In this document: positions 1 through 12,862 of the stretch, piece by piece | Numbering within the stretch: position 1 is the first letter of the stretch | Layout of the letters: the number at the start of each line of letters is the position of its first letter | Assembly: GCF_018991925.1 (NCBI RefSeq) | Contig: NW_024729645.1 | Location: forward strand, 124,001 to 188,000 | Length of the DNA stretch: 64,000 bases | Direction of reading: 5' to 3' | Source of the DNA: Homarus americanus | Taxonomy: Eukaryota > Arthropoda > Malacostraca > Decapoda > Nephropidae | Position numbers and translations under genes: made by a program | Notes under the pieces: model-generated | Told to the model about the DNA's origin: nothing | The model's database searches: none | What the model saw: the letters and a program-made list of their open reading frames with translations, nothing else

Positions 1-1195
1 ACCAGTACACTACCCCTACACCAGTACACTCAATCTCCCACACCCACACTTACCCCTCTACACCAGTACACCACCCCCCACACCAGTACACTATCTCCCT
101 ACACCAGTACACTCACCCCCTACACCAGCACCTGCCTCCCCCTACACACCAGCACACACTACCCCTACACCAGTACACTACCCCCCTACACCAGTGTACA
201 CTATCTCCCTACACCAGTACACTACTCCCTACCATTGCTACCACCCCCCCACACCAGTACACTACTCCCTTACACCACAGTACACTACCCCCTACACCAG
301 TACACACTACCCCTACACTAGTACACACTCACCCCTACACCAGTACACTATCTCCTACACTCAGTACACTACCCCCTACACCATTACACTATCTCCTACA
401 CCAGTACACTACCCCTACACCATTACACTACCCCCTCACACCCAGTACACTACCCCCTCACACCAGTACACTACCCCTACACCAGTACACTCACCCCTCT
501 ACACCAGTAATAATTACTTCCCTCACACCAGTACACTATCTCCTATTACCTCAAAGTACACACTCTACACTTACTACACTACCCCACACCAGCAAGACTA
601 CTCCCCAACACCAGTGTACACTACCCCTACACCAGTACACTCACCCCCCACACCGCAAGACTACCCCTGCCACAGCACACACTACCCCTACACAGTACAC
701 ACACTACCCCTACACCAGTACACTATCTCCCCACATTCAGCACACTACTCCCCACACCATTACACTACCCCCCACACTCAGTGCACATTCACCCCAACAC
801 CAGTACACCCTGCCCCCTACACCAGTACACTACCCCCCACACCAGTACACCACTCCCCACCCAGCACACCATCTCCCTACACCAGTACACTACCCCCCAC
901 ACCACATGCCACCCCCTACACTCAGCACTACCCCCAACACCAGTGGCCACTCACCCCTGTACACCAGTACACTCACCCCTACACTGTGCACACCACCCCC
1001 TACACCAGGCACACTATCTCCTCACACCAGTACACTCAATTCCCCCTACACCAGGTACACCTTACCCCTTTACACTCAGGTACACTCACCCCTACACCCA
1101 GTACACACTACCCCCTGCCACACCAGTACACCTCCCTACACCAGTACATCTATCTTCCCTACACACTCCCCTCACCACATCCTCCTCTCATCTCC
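1..1195. repeat. C-rich minisatellite, ~19-20 bp unit
   Basis: About 60 imperfect copies of a unit close to CACCAGTACACTACCCCCTA. It is truncated by the left window edge. The array lacks stop codons in several frames, so it produces long Tyr/Thr/Pro-rich open frames that I do not regard as proteins. Confidence 0.95.
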
Positions 1196-1243
1196 TAACT
1201 ACCTGAGAATAAGACATAAATAGACAGGCAGACAAGACATAAC

Positions 1244-1245
<2 letters not shown>

Positions 1246-1304
<59 letters not shown>
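1246..1304. repeat. (GA)n microsatellite
   Basis: Pure GA dinucleotide run of about 59 bp. Confidence 0.97.
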
Positions 1305-1308
<4 letters not shown>

Positions 1309-1444
1309 CATCCTCTGGTTATGACACTGCCTCTTGTCTATTTGATGTATCTCATTATCTGGCCTGTCTGTCTCTAACTTATGTACTGTAAAAATGCTTT
1401 TGTCCCTCTCCGTGTCTTTGTTTCATATGACTGTTTAATATAGA

Positions 1445-1454
1445 TGTGTGTGTG

Positions 1455-1504
<50 letters not shown>
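1445..1504. repeat. (GT)n microsatellite
   Basis: GT dinucleotide run with one early interruption. The following 1505-1760 is non-repetitive and I recognise nothing in it. A short (ACAG)n tract follows at about 1763-1790. Confidence 0.96.
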
Positions 1505-1506
<2 letters not shown>

Positions 1507-1904
1507 ATCTTCACATCTTCGTATCACCAAAAACTTCCAATATAATTCACTGTTCTTAGAGTGTGCAAGTAACCCAATCATACACAGTTACAAATATTTC
1601 CCTTTGAATATAGACAGAAACAAAATGATCACTCAATTCTACACGTCACCACACTGTACACAACATGGCGGCCACACCTACAAACACACACACATCACAG
1701 AACAAATACAAAACAAACACGACGTAGAAAACTTAGATTCATACGGGTAATAAGACATCTCCAACAGACAGACAGACAGACAGACAGAGAGACTGACAAT
1801 ATTTCAAACAAGACCGGACAGGGTGTGGAGTCCTCTTACTTCAGGAGGCCGGCCAGGTCCTACACCACAGGTATAAGGAAGTACTTGTTGACGCACCTGT
1901 GGCT

Positions 1905-2250
1905 CAGTGTACTGTAGTGTACTGTAGTGTAGTGTACTGTACTGTACCTCCTGCTGTAGTGAGGCGAGACCTGTGGTAAACTTTGTTATACACTGAACAA
2001 CGTCATAAAGAACAACACTGAACATCATCAAGAACAACACTGAACATCATCAAGAACACTAAACAAGATCATCAATAAAAACACTGAACAACAACATCAA
2101 GAACAACACTGAACAACAACAAGAACAACACTGAACATAATCAATAACAACATCAAGAACAACACTGAACAACATCAAGAACAACACTGAACATCAAGAA
2201 CAACACTGAACATCAAGAACAACACTGAACAAGAATATCAAGAACAACAG
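1905..2250. repeat. Short arrays: GTGTACTGTA, then ~20-24 bp AACACTGAACAACATCAAG unit
   Basis: 1905-1945 holds GTGTACTGTA-type repeats. 1990-2250 holds about a dozen copies of a unit near AACACTGAACAACATCAAG, variable in length. Confidence 0.9.
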
Positions 2251-2282
2251 CGTTATCATGGCTACTATTATTACTACATGTT

Positions 2283-2699
2283 TATACTCTCCATCTGTCT
2301 GTATGTATGACTGTCTCTGTGTTCATCTGTCTATGTATGACTGTCTCGGGGGCCATCTGTCTGTATGTATGACTGTGTCTATATCCATCTGTCTGTATGA
2401 CTGTATCTATGTCCATCTGTCTGTATGTATGACTGTGTCTATGGCCATCTGTCTGTATGACTGTCTCTATGTCCATCTGTCTGTCTGTATGTCTATCTTC
2501 CTTTCTGTCTGTCTGTCTCTCTGACAATCTCACTCAGTCTGGTTGCTTCCCTTTCTATTCAAATGTATGCATATATGTACAGTATGTATGTATGTATGTA
2601 TGTATGTATGTATGTATGTATGTATGTATGAATGAATGTATGTATTTATGTATGTATGAATGTATGTATGAATGTATGTATGAGTATGTATGTATGTAT
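2283..2699. repeat. Tetranucleotide arrays (CTGT/TATG)
   Basis: 2283-2525 is a higher-order array built from CTGT and TATG tetramers (units like ATGACTGTCTCTATGTCCAT). 2583-2699 is an almost pure (TATG)n run with AATG variants. 2700-3045 is not clearly repetitive and holds nothing I recognise. Confidence 0.93.
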
Positions 2700-3050
2700 T
2701 CTGTTGTGTATGTCCCCTATTCCCACATGCAGACAAACATTCACTAGGTGGTCCAAACAGCCAGGGATACAGCACACACTCTGACGTATAGCTGGCTGGT
2801 GTAGGTGTAGCAGCGGTAACAGCAAGGATTTAGCACTAACCACAGCTAAAATACCAGGATGCTGTAGTAGACTCGTAGAGGAAGTAGAAACAATATCAAC
2901 AACAGGAGAATGCAGTAGAAAGTAGCTAAGGCATTAAGAGGTGAATTACTTAGAAGGAAATAGCAACAGAAAGTACATGGTGCAGTGACAGATGAAGGAA
3001 TTTGCAGCAATGTGAGCAAGAGAAAGTAGGAACGACGCCAACCAAAAGTG

Positions 3051-3258
3051 AGAAAAGAAGAGAGGAAGGGGAGGGGAGGGGAGGGGAGGGGAAGGGTAGG
3101 GAGAGGGAAGGGTAGGGAGAAGGGAGAGGAGGGAAGAAGAGAGGAGGGAGGGGGGAGAGGAGTAGAAAGGAAGGGAAGGTGGGAAGGGAGAGAAGTAGAA
3201 AGGAAGGGGAGAGGAATAGGAGAGAGAGAGAGGGGGGAGAAGGTGAGGAGAAGAGGAG
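3051..3258. repeat. Purine-rich GGGGA/GGGAA array
   Basis: Almost entirely A and G on the plus strand, with short GGGGA-type units. It is a candidate homopurine/homopyrimidine triplex-forming stretch. Confidence 0.9.
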
Positions 3259-3572
3259 TTTTTAGTTTAGTTTAACAAATTTATTGACAAAGCTTGTAGT
3301 ACAGTTTGCCTATTCTGAGTAATTCAGCCAAGTCTTTACACTGAGGGTGGTATCACTTCTCACTGCCACGCAGGACAGAGGTTCATACACAAAGAAATAC
3401 ATCATATTCATTAACAGTATATATAGGTCAGGTTCATGTGGGTGATGTCACTGTTCGCTGCCATGTAAGACAATGGTTCATATACATTGGACGTCATATT
3501 CTAATTGAAGACTAATCAGTGTGGGGTAGCAAATTTGGGATAAACAGCAAGAATGTCCCCAAGCGGAAGGTA
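3258..3572 (-). mobile_element. Probable retroelement 3' end (minus strand)
   Basis: Read on the minus strand, this non-repetitive segment ends with a polyadenylation-type AATAAA (complement of 3280-3285) followed by an A-rich, AAACT-repeating tail. It contains two degenerate direct copies of a block of roughly 60-85 bp (about 3342-3425 and 3441-3505), each centred on a CACTGCCA/CGCTGCCA core and a GGTTCATA motif. The tail resembles the insert at 22368-22482 (AATAAA then an A/T-rich short-unit tail). No coding sequence is present, so the family is unknown and the boundaries are approximate. Confidence 0.4.
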
Positions 3573-3574
3573 AA

Positions 3575-3832
3575 AACAGATTGAGGAGGGAGGATAAGTA
3601 GGGGACAAGAAGGTAAAGGAGGGAACTTAAGGAGGTGGTTATAGGACGGAGGGAGGGAGGTAAGGAGGGAGTGCGGGACGGATCATGGTAAGGGAGGGAG
3701 TGCGGAAGGGAGCATGGTGAGGGAGGGAGGTAAGGAGGGAACGGGGGAGGGAGCATGGTAAGGAGGGGAGGGATGGAGGGAGGGAGCATGGTAAGGAGGG
3801 GAGGGATGGAGGGAGTGGGGTAAGGAGGCGTC
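3575..3832. repeat. Purine minisatellite (GGGAGGGAGCATGGTAAGGA)
   Basis: Degenerate units of roughly 30-37 bp built from GGAGGGAGG and CATGGTAAGG. It is followed by about 120 bp of non-repetitive sequence before the next array. Confidence 0.88.
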
Positions 3833-3954
3833 ATAATCAAGAGTGCGGTAGAGGTAGCGATGGTTACCATGGTGATGACGACTCTTTGTCCCTTCCTCCA
3901 TCACAACACCTACTGTACACCTTGTTAACAACACCCACCTGTACCTTGTTAACA

Positions 3955-6120
3955 ACAGTGGTGGTGGTAATGATGGCAACAACAGTGGTGGTGGTAATGA
4001 TGGCAGATTACAGTGGTGGTAGTAATGATGGCAGCTCAGTGGTGGTGGTGGTGGTGATGGTAAATGGCAACAACAGTGGTAGTGGTAATGATGGCAGCAA
4101 CAGTGGTAGTGGTAATGATGGCAGTAACTGTGGTGGTGGTAATGATGGTAGCAACAGTGGTGATAATGATGGCAGCAACAGTGGTAGTGGTAATGATGGC
4201 AACAACAGTGGTAGTGGTAATGATGGCAGTAACTGTGGTGGTGGTAATGATGGCAGTAACTGTGGTGGTGGTAATGATGGTAGCAACAGTGGTGATAATG
4301 ATGGCAGCAACAGTGGTAGTGGTAATGATGGCAACAACAGTGGTAGTGGTAATGATGGCAGTAACTGTGGTGGTGGTAACGATGGCAGTAACTGTGGTGG
4401 TGGTAATGATGGCAGCAACAGTGGTAGTGGTAATGATGGCAGTAACTGTGGTGGTAATGATGGCAGCAACAGTGGTGATATGATAATAAACAACAGTGGT
4501 GGTGGTAATGATGGCAATAACTGTGGTGGTAGTAATGATGGCAGTAACTGTGGTGGTGGTAATGATGGCAGAAACAGTGGTGATAATGATGGCAGCAACA
4601 AGCAACAGTGGTAGTGGTAATGATGGCAGTAACAGTGGTGGTGGTAATGATGGCAGCAACAGTGGTGGTGATGGCAGCAACAGTGGTGTAATGATGGCAG
4701 CAACAGTGGTGGTGGTAATGATGGCAGCAACAGTTGTGATAATGATGGCAGCAACAGTGGTAATGGTAATGATGGGCAACAGTGGTGGTGGTAATGATGG
4801 CAGTGGTGGTAATGGCAACAAAATTGGTGGTGGTAATGATGGCAACAACAGTGGTAATGGTAATGATGGCAACAGTGGTGGTGGTGATGGCAACAAAAGT
4901 GGTGGTGTAATGATGGCAACAACAGTGGTGGTAGTAATGATGGCAGCAACAATGGTGGTGAATGGCAACAACAGTGGTGGTAGTAATGATGGCAGCAACA
5001 GTGGTGGTGATGATGGCAACAACAGTGGTGGTAATGATGGCAGCAACAGTGGTGATAATGATGGCAGCAACAGTGGTAATGGTAATGATGGCAGCAACAG
5101 TGGTGGTGGTGATGGCAACAATAGTGGTGGTGGTAATGATGGCGGCAAATGTTATGTTAGATGACATGATGGCAACAGTGGTGGTAGTAATGATGGCAGC
5201 AACGGTGATAATGATGGCAGCAACAGTGGTAGTAGTAATGATGGCAGTAACTGTGGTGGTGGTAATGATGGCAGCAACAGTGGTGGTGGTGATGGCAGCA
5301 ACAGTGGTGGTAATGATGGCAGCAACAGGGTGGTGGTAATGATGGCAGCAACAGTGGTGGTGGCGATGGCAGTAACTGTAGTGGTGGTAATGATGACAGC
5401 AGCAGTGGTGGTGGTGATGGCAACAACAGTGGTGGTGGTAATGATGGCAGCAACAGTGGTGATAATGATGGCAGCAACAGTGGTAGTGGTAATGATGGCA
5501 AGCAACAGTGGTGATGGTAATGATGGCAGCAACAGTGATGGTCGTAATGATGGCAACAACAGTGGTGTCGGTAATGACGGCAACAACAGTGGTGGTAATG
5601 ATGGCAGCAACAGTGGTGGTGATGATGGCGCAACAGTGGTGGTAATGATGGTGTCGGTAATGTGACAGCAACATTGGTGGTGGTAATGATGGCAGCAACA
5701 GTGGTGGTGGGCAGCAACAGTGGTGGTGGTAATGGCAGCAACAGTGGTGGTGGAGTATGGCAGCAACAGTGGTGGTGGTGGTAATGCGCAACACAGTGGT
5801 GGTGGTGGTGGATGGCAGCAACAGTGGTGGTAATGATGGCAGCAACAGTGATGATAATGATAGCAGCAACAGTGGTGGTAATGATGGCAATAACAGTGGT
5901 GGTAATGATGGCAGCAATAGTGGTGGTAATGATGGCAATAACAGTGGTGGTAATGATGGCAACAACAGTAGTGGTGGTGATGGTAATGATGGCAGCAACA
6001 GTGGTGGTGGTGGTGGTGGTAATGATGGCAGCAACAGTGGTGGTGGTGGAGGTAATGATGGCAGCAACTGGTGGTGATGGAGGGAATGATGGCAGCAACA
6101 GTGGTAATGATGATGATAGC
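3955..6120. repeat. Large 21-24 bp minisatellite, left segment
   Basis: About 2.1 kb of units close to GGTGGTAATGATGGCAGCAA plus CAGT. Many unit lengths are multiples of three, so frames stay open for hundreds of codons in both directions (SNSGGGNDG-like, MAATVVV-like, HHYHHHCCC-like). No frame is uninterrupted over the whole array, and frequent 1-2 bp slips argue against translation. The same array resumes at 6834. Confidence 0.95.
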
Positions 6121-6833
6121 TTGATTTTTTTTATTTTGCCGCTTACAGCGGCTACTTTATTGTGCACCCCACACTCATCCTGTGAGCGGTAGCGCAAAAG
6201 GATTACAGAGTAGAGTTTACAAAGGGTCATAATAATTAACCCCCGTTGTCAGGATATTATGGCACTGAATGTTACACAGTATTTCATTTACATTATTTGT
6301 TTAGTTCTATACATAAAGGGTAACTTATTCACAAATGCGTGAGTACAGGCGTGTGAGGCAGTATGTCTGGCCTCACACTTTGTTATTCACATTTACGTGA
6401 GAGGTATTCAAGCACATTGCGTGTTTGGTTCTGTACATGAGAATTGATATAGTTACTAAGTGCAAAAAAGTGGATACAATCTTAATATGTCGGCTATCTT
6501 GCCATTAGAGATGAAGTGTTGTGCCATTTCACACACAGTGTGCTTGGACCTGTCCCTAAAAGGTTCTATCTTCACACAGTCGAGGACGTAGTGTTCAAGT
6601 GTGTGGCCATATGTATGGCCACACACTTTACATTTAGTTTTGTTTACATCTGCTTGAGGAACATACTGCCAGAGGTACCTATATCCTAACCTTAATCTAG
6701 CGGTTACAACATCTTGTAATCTAGTGATCTTGTTACTTGCTCCATATACATGTTTCACTTGATACATCTCATCGTAACCTATGGATCGACTAGTGCCTGT
6801 TTGCACTTGTCTACTTGCGTCAAACTCATCAAA
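6121..6833 (-). mobile_element. 5'-truncated non-LTR retrotransposon (LINE) inserted in minisatellite
   Basis: A unique 713 bp segment interrupts the GGTGGTAATGATGG array, with array sequence on both sides. The flanks carry a short direct repeat, GATAGC (6115-6120 and 6834-6839), consistent with a target-site duplication. Minus-strand order is a C-terminal coding fragment (6833 down to 6456), a 3'UTR of about 330 bp and an A-rich end (ATAAAAAAAATCAA). Truncated 5' ends with an A-rich 3' end are the usual signature of target-primed reverse transcription. Array repetitiveness makes the exact duplication length uncertain. Confidence 0.82.
6456..6833 (-). pseudogene. LINE ORF2 C-terminal fragment with CX2CX9HX4C zinc knuckle
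   Basis: This open fragment of about 125 codons ends in TAG at the 6456 side. It has the post-reverse-transcriptase tail typical of I/Jockey/CR1/R1-like LINEs: a TARLRLGY stretch, then CKVCGHTYGHTLEHYVLDC (C-X2-C-X9-H-X4-C), an FRDRS stretch and a terminal ILRLYPLF motif. The reverse transcriptase and endonuclease domains are missing because the copy is 5'-truncated. The open frame appears to continue into the array only because the array also lacks stops. The knuckle spacing and the terminal YP-F motif match the relic at 14618-15061, suggesting related families. The clade cannot be fixed without the RT domain. Confidence 0.8.
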
Positions 6834-7105
6834 GATAGCAGCAACAGTGGTGGTGGTGGTGGAGGTAATGATGGCAGCAACAGTGGTGGTGGTAATGATG
6901 GCAATTACAGTGGTGGTAATGATGGCAATAACAGTGGTGGTAATGATGGCAACAACAGTGGTGGTGGAGGTAATGATGGCAGCAACAATGGTAATGATAA
7001 TGATAGCAGCAACAGTGGTGGTGGTGGTAATGATGGCAATAAGTGGTGGTAATGATGGCAATAACAGTGGTGGTAATGATGGCAACAACAGTGGTGGCAG
7101 TAACA
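6834..7105. repeat. Large minisatellite, right segment
   Basis: Continuation of the GGTGGTAATGATGGCAGCAA-type array on the far side of the LINE insertion. 7106-7319 is non-repetitive and holds nothing I recognise. Confidence 0.94.
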
Positions 7106-7316
7106 GTCCTCGCCTGGCCACACACACAGTGTTTTAGGGGACGTATACCTGGGCCTCCACCATTTTATTGAGTGGCGCGGGAAAAGTTTATCTCTGGTGG
7201 GCTTCTGGCTACACTATTTTTTTATGGGTTGGTGTGAAACTTGTTTGTTTGTTCTGATACATCTTTTTCACCACTGTTATTGTATTTGTTACTCATATTT
7301 TACTACTTTACTGCTA

Positions 7317-7865
<549 letters not shown>

Positions 7866-7944
7866 TCTGCATCTAATACAGTGTTTTTGTATGTGTATGT
7901 ATATTTATGTATGCGTATGTATGTATTCCTCAAGTACAAGTCTC

Positions 7945-8760
7945 AGACACCAGAAACACGTCAATAAAGCGAGGAGATAACACGGAACAAGAGATAACAG
8001 GAGCAACGTACACAACAACAAGAGTAAACAAGAGACAAAGGAAATACGGTAAATAAAAACAACAAAACACAACAGAGAAACAAGCAGAAATAGTTCAGCG
8101 AAAGTAAAAGGAAAGTTTAGGGAAATAAAGAACATACAGTTAAGAGAAAGTGTAAATAAATAATGCAGAGTAGAGGAAAAGTATAAATGTAGTGAGAGAA
8201 ACGACAACGAATAGAATGTAAAATGAAAGTAGTGGAAAATAAATGAAAAGTCAAAGTTTAATACTGTACTAGGACAATAACTAGAACTACAGAAAAAATA
8301 CAGTACCATAACAGTTGTAGGTATAGTAACATGATTAATACAGCAGAAAGCACCACGGTGAAAGTAGAGAAAACAGAAGAGAGGAAATAAAAAAAGTGAA
8401 AGTATGAGAAGTATAGTAAAAGTATACGAAAAGCAGACCTAAAACATGGTAAAAGTTTAGTGAAAGTATGGAGACAGTAAAGGGAAAGCAGAAGTACGAA
8501 CAATATAGAGTAAAGATAGCATGATAATAACGCGATGAAATTAGTGAGAAAGTATAATGAGTGCTGGAAGAAAAGAGAGAAAGAGGGTGAAAAGTCATTA
8601 AAGTACATAGAAAGTGTAGAGATTACTGGAAAAGAGAAAGCATAGTAAGAAGATAGAGAAAGCACCGTGTAGACAGAAGGTAACGGGGAAAACAGAATAG
8701 ACAGGAGGAGAGTACAGTACATAAGAAGCACAAACTTAACATGGTGTGTGGAGTGAGAGT
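7945..8760. repeat. Decayed purine-rich array (AGTAGAGAAAGTATAGTGAA-like)
   Basis: About 800 bp dominated by recurring GTAGAGAAAG, AGTATAGTGAAAGT and related phrases with no exact period. It reads as an old minisatellite. Minus-strand frames are Ser/Leu/Phe-rich artefacts. A (GTAT)-rich tract precedes it at 7885-7925. Confidence 0.7.
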
Positions 8761-8864
8761 CGTAAGTGAGGCAGGTGTACGCCCCTCCCTTCAAGGTTCC
8801 CACGACAATTACTCCCCACCTGGCAGGTACTGGGCCATGTCGCCTCTACACTCCACGTGTCCAT

Positions 8865-10150
8865 ACCAGACTTTTAACTTATTGTAAACACAAACTTTAT
8901 GCTAAATACAATCCCTTTAATTATTGTAAACACGCTAAAGTGATTACAACCTCTATAACTATTGTAAACACACCCTTAAATTCATTGTATATACTGTACT
9001 TAAAAACTATTGTAAAAAAACTCTACCATTAGAGCAAACAAAGACCCTATGGTAAACATAAGCCCTAAAACGATTGTAAACTCAAAATTTTCGAGTATTA
9101 CAACCCTTGTTATCACTGTAGTCAAAACCCTTTAGGGTCCAACAAATCCCATACCATTGTAAACATGAATTAATGTAAACAGAACTCCTGTAATAACTGT
9201 AAAAACAAACATTAAAAATAAACCGTGCAGTTATTGTCAACACTTCCCTTACAGTAAACAAAACCCCTAAAATTATAAAAAGGATAAAAAAAAATAAAAA
9301 AAAATACTGTCAGCAGGAAATACAACACACACAACCCACTATAGTTACTGTAAGAACAAGTTTAACATGATCTGAGGATGCAAACCTTGCCCATGAGCTG
9401 TTACCATGGCAGTGTATATCTCGAACTAGTGCCGGTTATTGTAAATTAATGTAGTCACCGCTGGAGACTGACTCGTGCCATCGTTTTCTTTAACACAAGA
9501 AAAAACCTTATTACCATGGCAACTCTTGGTCAATTTTAGAACAATTTGCACCAAACGCTTATCATTGTGACATACATACATACGAACGAAAAAAATTATT
9601 CGTAAATAATTTCAAACTTAAACACTAGGTTATTATAACAACCCCTTTAAACTATTACGACAGAGTTGTAATAAGTTTGTATCTTTAAGAAAAACACAAT
9701 ACATTAATACAAATAAAACCGTGAATCATTACATCACAAGAACGATAACACCCTAAATATTAACAACTCTGAACTATCATAAACAGTTAAAGCATAAGCA
9801 CAAACCCTTTCAATTATTAACACAAACTCATTAAACTAATACAAACACTGACTTATCATCAATACCAAGTAAAATTTGCATAAATACAAACCTTGATTCT
9901 CTGAATAAACAACAAGATTTTACTGTAAACAAACTTTTTACCACCATTCCTTTAAGTATTGAAATTATTGTAAACAAACAATTTAATTAAAAAGTAAACA
10001 GTTTGAATTCGTATCTCACAACATTTTAAATTACACACAAACTCTTCATATTATTGTAAACACAAACACTTTAAATTCGTAATAAGCCATTTTATTATTT
10101 AAAAGGGAAATCTTTAAATTCTTGTAACACAAACCATTAAAATTTTAATC
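8865..10150. repeat. Decayed AT-rich array (ATTGTAAACACAAACCCTTT-like)
   Basis: The phrase ATTGTAAACA recurs dozens of times, often followed by CAAAC and CCTTTAAA at intervals of about 25-30 bp, with many gaps and substitutions. It is best read as an ancient tandem array of about 1.2 kb. No gene is visible. Confidence 0.72.
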
Positions 10151-10465
10151 ATAAAATCTTTAAATTCTTATCGGCAATAATTCCAAATTTTAAGAGTGGA
10201 TTTGTTTTATGGAAAAATGTCAGAGGTTTATTATATTTACTGTATTAATGTATATACAGTATTTAGAACGTACCGTATCTGTTTTTCTTTTAATTTCCTA
10301 TGCATTTCACATCACCTTAAGATTAGCCCCCAGTTTACTTTACCTTATATTAATCAAGCTACGCTAACCTAACCTTAATCTAACAGCAGGGTCGGTTTTA
10401 CCTACTTGTGGGCCACAGGCCAAACTTATCAGTAGGCCCCCAAATTAATAGAAATGTTTGCATGT

Positions 10466-10468
<3 letters not shown>

Positions 10469-10557
<89 letters not shown>
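10469..10557. repeat. (TA)n microsatellite
   Basis: Uninterrupted TA run of about 89 bp. 10151-10468 before it is AT-rich and holds nothing I recognise. Confidence 0.97.
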
Positions 10558-10559
<2 letters not shown>

Positions 10560-10735
10560 TGATACAAGAAAAGAAACACATTAGCACTTTCGTTAATTCA
10601 CATCTTCAGAGTGAGTACAGACTGATCTGTGCTCACCCTGAAAAATATGATACTATCCTTCTAGTGATTATCAACATATACCTTGCACCTACAGTGATTT
10701 ACTTGTATATATATAAGGTGTTTTAATAATTTATT
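10558..10735 (+). mobile_element. Possible Penelope-like element terminal fragment
   Basis: Directly after the TA run comes CTGATACAAGAAAAGAAACA, then TAGCACTTTCG and CACATCTTCAGAGTGAGTA. Known from the family: Penelope-like elements often lie next to TA-rich tracts and carry CTTTCG...CTTCAGAGTG-type terminal sequence with a hammerhead-ribozyme-like core. Here the core (CTGATAC...GAAAC) does not match the strict CUGANGA consensus and no RT or GIY-YIG coding sequence is present, so the call is tentative. Confidence 0.25.
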
Positions 10736-12020
10736 TTGAAAAATATCCAAGAAAACACGGGAAACTTAGAATCTACCCCATTTGGAAAAAAAAAACTCGT
10801 GCGACAATCATCCATCTGTCACGCCAGGGACGACAAGCATCGAGCTGACTAAACGACGACAAAAATTAGTGGCCAGTTTGTCCCGTATTTAGATTTTTTT
10901 ACAGGTTTTTATTTTTTACTCAAGTACGCCATATTTGTTTTGATTGCGGCCAATCAATCACCCATGCGTCGTCGATGAGTCAAAAAGATGTCTGTTGTCT
11001 AAGTATATGACTGACCATAGGGAACCAGTTTACCTTACCCCCGTCCTCCTCCACCACCACCATCACCCCGGTAACACTCATAGAAAACGGAGCCGTCAGC
11101 CACGCTCAATCGCAAAACAACCAAAGTTAGAAACTTTCCCGAACAAGGCCGATAACCATTTAGTTTTGAAGAGACAAAAACAAATCAAACCGAGGCAAAA
11201 TTTTAACCATGGGGGTGTTATGTACAGTTTTGTTCATGCCATCAACCCATATAAAAAAAAATAGTTCAGTGGTTTATGTTCGTGCAGCTTCTAGAACATT
11301 GCCCGTCTTGCCTGAAGCTCGTCTCACCCATGACACAATCTCGTACATCCTGCATCACAACATCTTTTGATCCAGCGCTATTTTAACATCAAACTCCACA
11401 CGCTGAAAAGCACAGTTAAAACCAAGCCGCTGTGTTAACATTACAAATTTATGCTGAATAATTACTAAATAATTTTGCTGTAGAATAACGCCTTTGGTTA
11501 TACATGTTATTTTTGTAAAGGATTTATCGAGAATAAAATAGAATAGGGATGTTGCCAGCTTGTGTGATTAATGATTTATTTACAGTCGACAAATAGCAAC
11601 TATATAAACATAAAACTTACACTAAATATCATTACATTATTTTGATTCAATAAATTATTTAATATTTAAACTACAAAATATCAGTCTACAAAGGAAGTAG
11701 ATTGATAAAAAATAGTAACATAAATTTGCCAACTAACGGACTCCAGATCGCTGACGTGACCAATGCCTCAAAAAGACAACTCAAACTAATCATATAAAAA
11801 ATACCAATGAAATGAAGTATTATTAATGACCATTTTAGCGAAAAGTACTATTTAGTGAAGTGGAAAAAAAAAATTAGTGAAGTGGTTTTATATTTTTACG
11901 AAAGAAAGTACTTTAATTCACTATGAAACGTTTAGACTAACAGACAATAGGACTCTTGACACCCGCACTAACTGACCATAAGACTTACACATAATAAGAC
12001 TCAAAAACAATGACTCATAA
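10736..12020. other. No recognisable feature (1.3 kb)
   Basis: AT-rich and largely non-repetitive. A plus-strand frame ending at 11264 (about 85 codons from its first ATG, His- and Lys-rich) has no domain I recognise and no supporting splice or promoter context. Confidence 0.6.
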
Positions 12021-12023
12021 ATA

Positions 12024-12031
12024 ATAAGAAA

Positions 12032-12069
<38 letters not shown>

Positions 12070-12250
12070 ATAAGACACTCACACACACACACACACACGT
12101 AATAAGACACTCACACACACCACGTTATAAGACACTCACACACACACACACACACGTAATAAGACACTCACACACACTCACACACACGTAATAAGACACT
12201 CACACACACCCACACTAACACACAATAAACACACACACTCACATTAACAG
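12024..12250. repeat. CA-rich array with GTTATAAGACACTCACACAC units
   Basis: (CA)n runs alternate with CACGTAATAAGACACTCA, giving units of about 30-35 bp that seem to have amplified together with the microsatellite. Confidence 0.93.
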
Positions 12251-12334
12251 ACAATGACTAACACAGACTAGGCAATAACTTCTCCAGTAAGAGGAGACCA
12301 TATAATGAGATTCTTTAACAATAATAATTTACTG

Positions 12335-12862
12335 CAGTGTGACCCACCACTGTAATACATCAACGTAACCCACCATTGTGACCCACCACTATATCACTGT
12401 GACTCCACCACCACTGACTCCACCACTATGACCTACCACCGTGACTCCACCACTATGACCTCCACTATGACCCACCACTGTGACCCAACACTGATCCACT
12501 GTCAGGACTCCACCACCGTGTCCCACCACTATGACTCCAGCACTGCACCCACCACCGTGACCGCCCCACTATGACTCCACACCGTGACCTCCACTATGAC
12601 CTCCACAATGGACTCCACCACCGTGACCCACCACTATGACCCTCCACTATGACCCACCACTGTGACCCACCACTATGACCCACCACTGTGACCCACCACT
12701 ATGAATTCTCCCAGCATGATCACCACCGTGACTCCACCACTATGACCCACTGCTGCACCTCCACTGTGACCCACCACCATGACCCACCGCTGTGACTCCA
12801 CCGTTGTGACCTTCGCCGTGACCCACCACCGTGACCCACCACCGTGACCCACCACCATGGCC
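12335..12862. repeat. ~12-13 bp minisatellite (CCACCACTATGACC / CCACCACTGTGACC)
   Basis: About 40 units built from GACCCACCACTATGACCCAC-type phrases, alternating ACTATG and ACTGTG. It is followed at 12863-13290 by AT-rich sequence with nothing recognisable. Confidence 0.94.

Noticed and set aside
194..1198. 334-codon Tyr/Thr/Pro-rich open frame
   Set aside because: It lies wholly within the C-rich ~19-20 bp minisatellite, and overlapping frames are also open.
3683..6230. Very long open frames on both strands (up to nearly 800 codons) rich in His/Cys/Thr or Pro/Leu
   Set aside because: They run through a 21-24 bp minisatellite lacking stop codons in several frames at once, cross unrelated purine arrays, and switch register at every unit slip. 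This is array composition, not a gene.
10944..11264. 106-codon plus-strand frame
   Set aside because: It begins at TTG, has no recognised domain, is His/Lys-rich and lies in AT-rich DNA. Not supported as a gene.
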